From: an uncultured Olsenella sp.
GTDB lineage: Bacteria; Actinomycetota; Coriobacteriia; Coriobacteriales; Atopobiaceae
DNA: 10,947 nucleotides
Reading direction: 5' to 3'
Assembly: GCA_959598545.1 (NCBI GenBank)
Contig: CAUGFC010000064.1
Coordinates: 1 to 10,947 of the forward strand
In this document: piece after piece, positions 5,973 to 10,947 of the stretch
Layout: each line of letters begins with the position of its first letter
How positions within the stretch are numbered: position 1 is the first letter of the stretch
The notes under the pieces: generated by a model
The model's database searches: none
What the model saw: only the letters and a program-made list of their open reading frames with translations
Told to the model about the DNA's origin: nothing
Translations under genes and position numbers: made by a program

Positions 5973-8564
5973 CTACTCGTCGTCCACGAAGCCGACGCGG
6001 TAGGCCGAGAAGACCACGGCGCCCTCGTCCTGCGTGGCGTCGAGGTCCACGTCGCCCCAGATGCCGAAGTCGCGGTCGTCGTCGGAGTCGCGGAAGACCT
6101 GGTGCACGTGCCACACGTGCGCGGACCGCTCGTCCTTCTCGTCTATCGAGAAGTACGCGGCGCTGCGGGCGTCGGCGTCCAGCAGGATCTCCTCGTGCGC
6201 CTCGTGGAGGCGATCCAGTGCCTGCTGCCACACCGGCGTGCGCCAACCCCACTCGCCGTCGAGCTTGCCGAGCTCGTCCGCGCGCCCGTGCGCCGCCAGC
6301 CGCACGCGTGCGAAGAGCGCGTTGCGCACGAGCAGCGTGAGGCCGCGGCGGTCGCGCACGACCTCCTCGGCCGCAGGCGGCGCTGCGTCGAGTCCCTCCG
6401 AGGTTCCCTCGCCGGCCGCGGCCCACTCGTCCACGAGCGAGGAGTCCACCGTGCGCACCACGAGCCCCAGCCACGCGATGATGTCGCGCAGGCGCTCGTC
6501 GCGCTTCTCGGGCGGAACCGTGCGGTCGAGCGCGCGGAACGCCTCGGAGAGGTAGCGCAGGAGCAGGCCCTCGGAGCGGGCCACGTTGTAGCGGCCGATG
6601 TACTCCTTGAAGTCGCTCGCGGTCTCCACCATGTCGCGCAGGACGGACTTGGGCGAGAGCGCAAAGTCGCGCGCCCACGGCACCTTTTCGCAGTACTGCT
6701 CAAAGGCCGGCTCCAGCAGCTCCTCGAGCGGCTTGGGCCACGTGACCTCCTGCAGGCGTTCCATGCGCTCGTCGTACTCGACGCCCTCGGCCTTCATCTC
6801 GCTCATCGCGCGGTCACGTGCCACGCGCTGCTGGGCGCGCAGGATCTGCCACGGGTCCTCGAGCGTGGCCTCGGCCAGGGAGATGACGTCGAGCGCGTAG
6901 GTCTCCGACTCCGGGTCCAGAAGCTCGAGCGCGGCCAGCAAGAACGGCGACAAGGGCTGGTCCAGCGCAAAATCGTCCGGGAGGTCCACGGTCGTCGACC
7001 AGGACGCGCCTCCGCCAGGCAGCTCCTCGCGGCAGACCACGCCGGCGTCGAGCAGCGTGGCGAAGATCTCGTCGGCGCGCGTGGCGAGCGCGGCCTTCTC
7101 CTCGGCGGGCTGCGCGGACTCCTCCACGAGCCGGTGCACGCGCACCCAGGCGTCCCCGCCCTGCTCCACCTCGGCGAGCACCATCGAGTGCGTGACCTTC
7201 ATGCGTGGGCGCAGGGGCTCCGGAACGGCGGCGACCAGCCGCTCGAAGGTCTGCTTGTTCCAGCCAACGAAGCCCTCGGGCGGCTTCTTGGTCTTGACCT
7301 TGCGCGCCTTCTTCGGGTCGCCGCCCGCCTTGCGCAGCGCCCGGGCGTTCTCGATGTCGTACTCGGTGGCCTCGGCGATGACGTGGCCCTCGGTGTCAAA
7401 GCCGGCGCGTCCCGCTCGGCCCACGATCTGATGGAACTCGCGCGCGTTGAGGTGGCGCATGCGCCGCCCGTCGAACTTGGAGAGCGCCGTGAGCACCACG
7501 GTGTGGATGGGCACGTTGATGCCCACGCCAAGCGTGTCCGTGCCGCAGATGACCGGCAGCAGCCCCTGCTGCGCGAGCTTCTCCACCAGAAGGCGGTAGC
7601 GCGGCAGCATGCCCGCGTGATGCACGCCCACGCCGCAGCCCAGCAGGCGCTGGAGCGTCTTGCCGAAGGTGGTGGTGAAGCGCGTGCCCTTGATGGCGTC
7701 CTTGATGGCGTCGCGCTGCTCGCGGCTCGAGACGCCGTAACTGGCCAGGCTCTGCGCGCTCGCCAGCGCGGCGTCCTGCGAGAAGTGCACGACGTAGAGC
7801 GGCGCCTCGCCCGCGCGCAGCGCCAGCTCGACGGTACCCTCGAGCGCCGTGTCCACGAACTCGTAGGAGAGCGGCACCGGGCGCGGCGCGTCCGCGATGG
7901 TGTCCACGGTGCGCCCACCGGTGTGCTCGGAGAGCGCTGCGGCAATCGCGGTGGTATCGCCCAGCGTGGCGCTCATGAGCAAAAACTGCGTGTTCGGCAG
8001 CGTGAGCAGCGGCACCTGCCAGGCCCAGCCGCGGTCCGGGTCCGCGTAGAAGTGGAACTCGTCCATGGCCACGCAGCCCACGTCGCACTTCTCGCCCTCA
8101 CGCAGCGCCTGGTTCGCCAGGATCTCCGCGGTGCAGCAGATGATCGGCGCCTCCGCGTTGATTGAGGCGTCTCCGGTGATCATGCCCACGTTCTCGCGGC
8201 CGAAGAGGTTCACGAGGTCAAAGAACTTCTCGCTTACCAGGGCCTTGATCGGCGCGGTGTAGTAGGCGCGCCGGTCCGTGCAGACGCTCATGAAGCACAT
8301 GCCCAGCGCCACCATGGACTTGCCCGAACCCGTGGGGGTGCCCAGGATCAGGTGGTCTCCCGCCGCGAGCGACAGCAGCGCCTCCTCCTGGTGCGGCCAG
8401 AGCTCGATGCCGCGCGCGTCCACCCAGCCCAGGAATAGGTCGAGCGCCTCCTCGGCGGGGATGTCGGGGTAGGTCTCGTCGTCGGGCCAGGGGATGAGCC
8501 GGCCCAGCGAGCCGGGCGCGTTGGGCCCCTCGTCGACGGTCTCGGGTGCGGGCGTGGCGGGCAT
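5973..8564 (-). CDS. DExH-box superfamily 2 helicase, Ski2-like, with DUF3516-type C-terminus
   Basis: This 863-residue protein carries the full superfamily 2 helicase motif set: WPHQ (56-59), Walker A TPTGSGKS (76-83), TAPIKAL (103-109), motif II DEFH (168-171), SAT (198-200), GVHHAGMLP (313-321), TDTLGVGIN (342-350) and motif VI QIVGRAGRAG (379-388). The HHAGMLP and GRAGRAG motifs place it with Ski2/Mtr4-like helicases. From about residue 401 to the end is a long helical region with KVKTKKPPEGF soon after the helicase core, which fits the DUF3516 proteins of actinobacteria. It should unwind RNA or DNA using ATP in the cytoplasm; its physiological substrate is not established. GAGGAG lies 4 bases before the ATG at 8564. 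It is a single gene divergent from the nitroreductase, with a TAGAAT -10 box at 8594-8589. No truncation or frameshift is evident. Confidence 0.9.
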   Translation of the reverse strand: MPATPAPETVDEGPNAPGSLGRLIPWPDDETYPDIPAEEALDLFLGWVDARGIELWPHQEEALLSLAAGDHLILGTPTGSGKSMVALGMCFMSVCTDRRAYYTAPIKALVSEKFFDLVNLFGRENVGMITGDASINAEAPIICCTAEILANQALREGEKCDVGCVAMDEFHFYADPDRGWAWQVPLLTLPNTQFLLMSATLGDTTAIAAALSEHTGGRTVDTIADAPRPVPLSYEFVDTALEGTVELALRAGEAPLYVVHFSQDAALASAQSLASYGVSSREQRDAIKDAIKGTRFTTTFGKTLQRLLGCGVGVHHAGMLPRYRLLVEKLAQQGLLPVICGTDTLGVGINVPIHTVVLTALSKFDGRRMRHLNAREFHQIVGRAGRAGFDTEGHVIAEATEYDIENARALRKAGGDPKKARKVKTKKPPEGFVGWNKQTFERLVAAVPEPLRPRMKVTHSMVLAEVEQGGDAWVRVHRLVEESAQPAEEKAALATRADEIFATLLDAGVVCREELPGGGASWSTTVDLPDDFALDQPLSPFLLAALELLDPESETYALDVISLAEATLEDPWQILRAQQRVARDRAMSEMKAEGVEYDERMERLQEVTWPKPLEELLEPAFEQYCEKVPWARDFALSPKSVLRDMVETASDFKEYIGRYNVARSEGLLLRYLSEAFRALDRTVPPEKRDERLRDIIAWLGLVVRTVDSSLVDEWAAAGEGTSEGLDAAPPAAEEVVRDRRGLTLLVRNALFARVRLAAHGRADELGKLDGEWGWRTPVWQQALDRLHEAHEEILLDADARSAAYFSIDEKDERSAHVWHVHQVFRDSDDDRDFGIWGDVDLDATQDEGAVVFSAYRVGFVDDE

Positions 8565-8588
8565 GCGTCTCCTCTCGTGCGGGCATCC

Positions 8589-8594
8589 ATTCTA
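8589..8594 (-). promoter_or_regulatory. -10 box of the helicase gene
   Basis: TAGAAT on the minus strand matches 5 of 6 consensus bases and lies 25 bases before the helicase ATG. No convincing -35 box is found 16-18 bases upstream. Confidence 0.45.
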
Positions 8595-8606
8595 GCGCGG
8601 CGCGGC

Positions 8607-8612
8607 TATACT
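8607..8612 (+). promoter_or_regulatory. -10 box of the nitroreductase gene
   Basis: TATACT matches 5 of 6 consensus bases, 28 bases before the nitroreductase ATG. The -35 region is poor. It lies only 12 bases from the oppositely directed helicase -10 box, so the two promoters face away from each other and overlap in their upstream regions. Confidence 0.5.
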
Positions 8613-8640
8613 CGGACCATGCCGACATAAGGGAGGGACC

Positions 8641-9156
8641 ATGACCGATTTCCTGCAGCTCGCACATGACCGCTACTCCTGCCGCGACCTCTCGGACCGG
8701 CCCGTCGAGGCCGAGAAGATCGAGGCGCTCGTGGACGCCGCCGTCAGCGCGCCCACCGCGGTCAACAGGCAGCCCTGGCACCTCTGGGTCGTGGAGAGCC
8801 CGGACGCGGTGGAGCGTCTCTCGGCCCTCACGCGCTTCTCGTTCGGCGCCCGCGTGATCCTCATGCTCGGCGCCCGTGCGGACGAGGCGTGGACCCGCAA
8901 GTACGACGGCCGCAACTTCGCCGACGTCGACGCGTCCATCGTGGGCACCCACATCATGCTCGCCGCTCACGACCTGGGTCTGGGCACCACCTGGGTGGGG
9001 CACTTCGACGCGCCGGCGGTCCACGAGGCGTTCCCGGAGACCGAGGGCTACGACCTGGTGGCGCTCTTCCCGGTCGGCTACCCCGCGGAGGGCGCGGAGC
9101 CCTCGGCGAACCACGTCGCGCACCGCCCGACGGACGAGCTCGTGTCCAGGATCTAG
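8641..9156 (+). CDS. Nitroreductase-family FMN oxidoreductase
   Basis: This 171-residue protein has the layout of small single-domain nitroreductases. RYSCRDL (11-17) is the N-terminal FMN-phosphate-binding RxSxR-type motif. SAPTAVNRQPWHLWVV (36-51) is the usual SAPSxxNxQPW segment. HDLGLGTTWVGHF (110-122) is the C-terminal FMN-binding segment. Members work as homodimers and reduce nitroaromatics, quinones or flavins with NAD(P)H; the natural substrate here is unknown. No signal peptide or metal-cluster cysteines are present. The ATG at 8641 follows GGGAGGG. It stands alone: divergent from the helicase, and 146 bases upstream of the deacetylase gene, which has its own candidate control region. 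No clear terminator follows; only a 12-bp GC palindrome (9163-9174) without a T-run is seen. Confidence 0.88.
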   Translation: MTDFLQLAHDRYSCRDLSDRPVEAEKIEALVDAAVSAPTAVNRQPWHLWVVESPDAVERLSALTRFSFGARVILMLGARADEAWTRKYDGRNFADVDASIVGTHIMLAAHDLGLGTTWVGHFDAPAVHEAFPETEGYDLVALFPVGYPAEGAEPSANHVAHRPTDELVSRI

Positions 9157-9200
9157 GCTGACCGCCCGCGGGCGAACGGTGCGTGGCTTGTGAAATGGGG

Positions 9201-9250
9201 TTGAGTGACCGGAGTGTCACCTTGTTTGCCTCAGCAAACTGATACGCTGG
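9201..9250 (+). promoter_or_regulatory. Candidate control region of the deacetylase gene with two inverted repeats
   Basis: Two small dyads lie side by side: GTGAC-6-GTCAC (9205-9220) and GTTTGC-CTCA-GCAAAC (9224-9239). They are followed by TACGCT (9243-9248), a possible -10 of the TANNNT kind. TTGTTT (9222-9227) is a possible -35, but with a short 15-base spacer. Neither dyad is followed by a T-run, so operator sites are more likely than a terminator. Confidence 0.3.
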
Positions 9251-9302
9251 GACTCGTTGTTTCGATTCATCACCTTCGAGTAGGACAAGAGGGCAGCAGG
9301 TC

Positions 9303-10607
9303 ATGAGCAGCAGAAGGGGCACGCCCCGCCGCAGCGGCGCTTCGTATGGTCACAGCAGGTCGTCGGCACACGTCTGTGCGTCGGCGCGCAAGAAGAGGTC
9401 CTCGCGCGGCTCGCTCGGCTTCACGCTCGCGGCGATCCTCGCCCTCGCGGCGATTGTGGGCGGCGGCGTCCTTCTGTGGATCAACCGCACCGTCAACGTG
9501 AAGGTCGACGGCGCTCTCGTCAGCGTCCGCGCGGACGCCACCCTCGCGGACATCGCCGAGGCCCAGGAGATCAGCGTGACCCCGGGCGACCTCGTCTCCG
9601 TGGGCGGGAACGTCCTCACCGAGGGCGAGGGCGCGCCCTTCTCGGCGACGGTCAACGGCAAGGAGCTCGACGCCGACCAGATCGAGGCCTTCCGTGCCAA
9701 GGGCAACGAGGAGATCGTCTTCGGCGACGGCGCCGACGTCACGGAGCCCTACCACGAGGAGGAGCGCGAGACCCAGCCCAAGATGGAGCCCTACGAGAAG
9801 ATCGGCGCCGTCACCTACGTGGCCCAGTGGCCCAAGGCGGGCAAGGCGATCTACATGGTCGGCGACACCTCCGGCGAGACTGCGCTCAAGGAGGAGACCG
9901 AGCCCGTCCAGAACCTGGTCATCGAGAGCGTCAACCCGCAGCCCGAGGATGGCTCCAAGGTGATCGCCCTCACCTTTGACGACGGCCCGAGCTCCTACAC
10001 CCAGCGCTACCTCGACATCCTGGACAAGTACGGCATCAAGGCCACGTTCTTCTGCCTGGGTCCGGCAGCCGAGAAGAACCCCGACCTCGTGAAGGCGATC
10101 AAGGACCAGGGCTCCCAGGTCGCCTCCCACACCAAGAGTCACGGCGACCCGCTCTCCACGCTGGACGCCGACACGCTCCGCTCGGAGATCTCCGACGCCT
10201 TCGACTCCATCGAGGGCGCGGGCGGCGGCGCCACGACCGTCATCCGCCCGCCCTACGGCGACTTCAACAACGACACGTGGCTCAAGTCCAACGGAACGCT
10301 CTCCGCCTCCGTGATCTGGAACCTCGACAGCGAGGACTGGACCCTCCCCGGGGCGGACGCCATCGTCTCCAACTGCACGAACGGCGCGTACTCCGGCGCC
10401 ATCATCCTCATGCACGACGGCGGCGGCAACCGTGACCAGGACCTCGAGGCGCTCCCGCGCATCATCGAGAACCTCCAGGACAAGGGCTACAAGTTTGTGA
10501 CGATCAACGAGCTCATGGCGATGGACAGCCGCATCCCCGAGGAGGTGGCCTCCGGAAACGCCACCATGCCCGAGGGCTGCGTCTGGCCCACCGAGATGGT
10601 GGAGTAG
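9303..10607 (+). CDS. Membrane-anchored NodB/CE4 polysaccharide deacetylase
   Basis: This 434-residue protein begins with a basic, Ser-rich cytoplasmic tail (1-38), then one hydrophobic segment (39-60) that would anchor it with the rest outside. Residues 64-118 (KVDGALVSVRAD onward) resemble the small DUF348-like beta domains of actinobacterial and bacillar wall proteins. Residues about 219-410 are a complete NodB domain: TFDDGP (224-229; D226 base, D227 metal ligand), SHTKSH (275-280; H276 and H280 metal ligands), RPPYG (315-319), the LDSEDW segment (341-346) and LMHDGG (369-374, H371). CE4 enzymes remove acetyl groups from peptidoglycan N-acetylglucosamine or N-acetylmuramic acid or from other surface glycans; the exact target is not visible. 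Peptidoglycan modification giving lysozyme resistance is the commonest role. The ATG at 9303 follows AGAGGG, 9 bases away. It is a single gene ending in a terminator. Confidence 0.9.
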   Translation: MSSRRGTPRRSGASYGHSRSSAHVCASARKKRSSRGSLGFTLAAILALAAIVGGGVLLWINRTVNVKVDGALVSVRADATLADIAEAQEISVTPGDLVSVGGNVLTEGEGAPFSATVNGKELDADQIEAFRAKGNEEIVFGDGADVTEPYHEEERETQPKMEPYEKIGAVTYVAQWPKAGKAIYMVGDTSGETALKEETEPVQNLVIESVNPQPEDGSKVIALTFDDGPSSYTQRYLDILDKYGIKATFFCLGPAAEKNPDLVKAIKDQGSQVASHTKSHGDPLSTLDADTLRSEISDAFDSIEGAGGGATTVIRPPYGDFNNDTWLKSNGTLSASVIWNLDSEDWTLPGADAIVSNCTNGAYSGAIILMHDGGGNRDQDLEALPRIIENLQDKGYKFVTINELMAMDSRIPEEVASGNATMPEGCVWPTEMVE

Positions 10608-10623
10608 GGGCGAGCGCTCCTTT

Positions 10624-10656
10624 GCCCGGGGCCAGCATGCGCCCCTCGGCTTTTTT
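10624..10656 (+). terminator. Intrinsic terminator of the deacetylase gene
   Basis: A hairpin pairs GCC-C-GGGGC (10624-10632) with GCCCC-TC-GGC (10641-10650), with a small internal loop, and runs straight into TTTTTT (10651-10656). An alternative 7-bp pairing, AGGGGCG at 10606-10612 with CGCCCCT at 10640-10646, overlaps the stop codon. Either gives a plausible terminator. Confidence 0.7.
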
Positions 10657-10663
10657 GGTCATA

Positions 10664-10715
10664 CAAGACAAGCCCCCTACCTGCGACAACGAGAAAAACC
10701 GCAGGTAGGGGGCTT
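10664..10715 (-). terminator. Terminator of pyrE with a 16-bp perfect stem
   Basis: Arms AAGCCCCCTACCTGCG (10670-10685) and CGCAGGTAGGGGGCTT (10700-10715) pair perfectly around a 14-base loop. On the minus strand it starts 38 bases after the pyrE stop and is followed by GTCTTGT, a loose U-rich tail. The plus side has no T-run, so it serves pyrE; it may also stop plus-strand read-through from the deacetylase gene. Confidence 0.7.
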
Positions 10716-10753
10716 ACCATAAATCGGGAGTTGCGCGTGCTCGCCCTTCTCGT

Positions 10754-10947
10754 CTACTTGACGCCGTACTGCTCGTAGTAGGCGTCGATCGCGGCCTTGA
10801 GCTCCGGCGTGATCACGGTGCCGTCGAGCGCCTCCACGACCTCGGCCATGCTCACGATGCTCGCCACGGGGAATCCGTACCTCTCCTGGATCTCCTGCTG
10901 GGCGGTCACGACGCCGCCCTTGCCGACCTCCATGCGGTTGAGGCTCA
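10754..10947 (-). CDS. pyrE: Orotate phosphoribosyltransferase, C-terminal part (5' end outside window)
   Basis: The last 63 codons of a minus-strand gene are present, ending in TAG at 10756-10754. The fragment contains LNRMEVGKGG, then a run reading AQQEIQERYGFPV, SIVSMAEVVEAL, and the tail AAIDAYYEQYGVK. This matches the C-terminal third of PyrE: the VDRxExGKGE-like loop, the AxQExxxxYG helix, the I-x-x-x-x-x-L/IxxL segment, and the AYxExFGV ending of the E. coli enzyme. PyrE joins orotate to PRPP to make orotidine monophosphate in pyrimidine synthesis. The PRPP-binding motif and start lie beyond the window, so a different phosphoribosyltransferase is not fully excluded. Confidence 0.75.
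   Translation of the reverse strand, partial: SLNRMEVGKGGVVTAQQEIQERYGFPVASIVSMAEVVEALDGTVITPELKAAIDAYYEQYGVK

Noticed and set aside
6102..8165. A 687-codon plus-strand ORF opposite the helicase.
   Set aside because: The opposite strand encodes all helicase motifs in order. The plus-strand product is low-complexity Arg/Leu/His-rich with no domain signature.
8619..8630. A three-codon ORF (ATG CCG ACA TAA) in the nitroreductase leader, close to the predicted transcription start.
   Set aside because: No ribosome site precedes it and such short ORFs arise readily by chance; a leader-peptide role has no support.
9163..9174. The 12-bp perfect palindrome CGCCCGCGGGCG after the nitroreductase stop, considered as a terminator.
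   Set aside because: It has no loop and no T-run, and GC-only palindromes are expected often at this composition.
9270..10415. A 381-codon minus-strand ORF opposite the deacetylase.
   Set aside because: Val/Gly/Leu-rich repetitive translation without motifs, against a complete NodB domain on the plus strand.
1..10947. CRISPR arrays, tRNA or rRNA genes, insertion sequences, phage or defence genes.
   Set aside because: Looked for on both strands; no repeat-spacer pattern, cloverleaf, transposase or defence motif was recognised.

Overview
The window is GC-rich (coding regions mostly end codons in G or C), gene-dense and uninterrupted by mobile elements. The best guess for its source is a high-GC actinobacterium of the Coriobacteriia (Olsenella/Atopobiaceae-like). 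Two things point there: a Ski2-like helicase with a DUF3516-type C-terminus, typical of actinobacteria, sits beside a uronate-catabolism locus whose short-chain dehydrogenase looks like those of host-associated streptococci. This assignment is inference from gene content and composition, not a database match.

Left third (1-5919): a locus for using unsaturated uronic acids from glycosaminoglycan- or pectin-like polysaccharides. A leaderless heparinase II/III-type polysaccharide lyase (31-2010, +) ends at a hairpin. Converging on it from the minus strand are kduD/dhuD (2997-3830) and, downstream of an intercistronic hairpin, an uncharacterised cytosolic protein with a discoidin/F5-8C-like carbohydrate-binding C-terminal half (2120-2917). 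Divergent from kduD are kdgK (4094-5134) and kdgA (5170-5817), which end at a strong terminator. Together the enzymes fit this route: lyase releases unsaturated uronate, which becomes 4-deoxy-5-ketouronate; an isomerase not in this window converts it; KduD makes 2-keto-3-deoxygluconate (KDG); KdgK makes KDPG; KdgA yields pyruvate and glyceraldehyde-3-phosphate. The 263-bp divergent control region carries two copies of an identical 12-bp palindrome-containing element, GGTAAACCAGTT. One lies exactly between the -35 and -10 of the kduD promoter and the other lies in front of kdgK. They look like operators for one FadR-subfamily GntR repressor (UxuR/ExuR-like), which is not in the window.

Middle and right (5973-10947): housekeeping or unrelated genes. 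These are a large DExH helicase on the minus strand (5973-8564), a divergent small nitroreductase (8641-9156), a membrane-anchored NodB/CE4 polysaccharide deacetylase (9303-10607), and, past two back-to-back terminators, the 3' end of pyrE on the minus strand (10754-window end).

No rRNA, tRNA, CRISPR array, insertion sequence or prophage gene was seen. No intergenic gap exceeds 300 bases; the largest is the kduD-kdgK control region. Several very long antisense ORFs (up to 687 codons) are high-GC shadows and are not annotated. The items most worth a second look are the paired operators, the cytosolic discoidin-like protein, and the helically phased CCGG repeats in the kduD leader.
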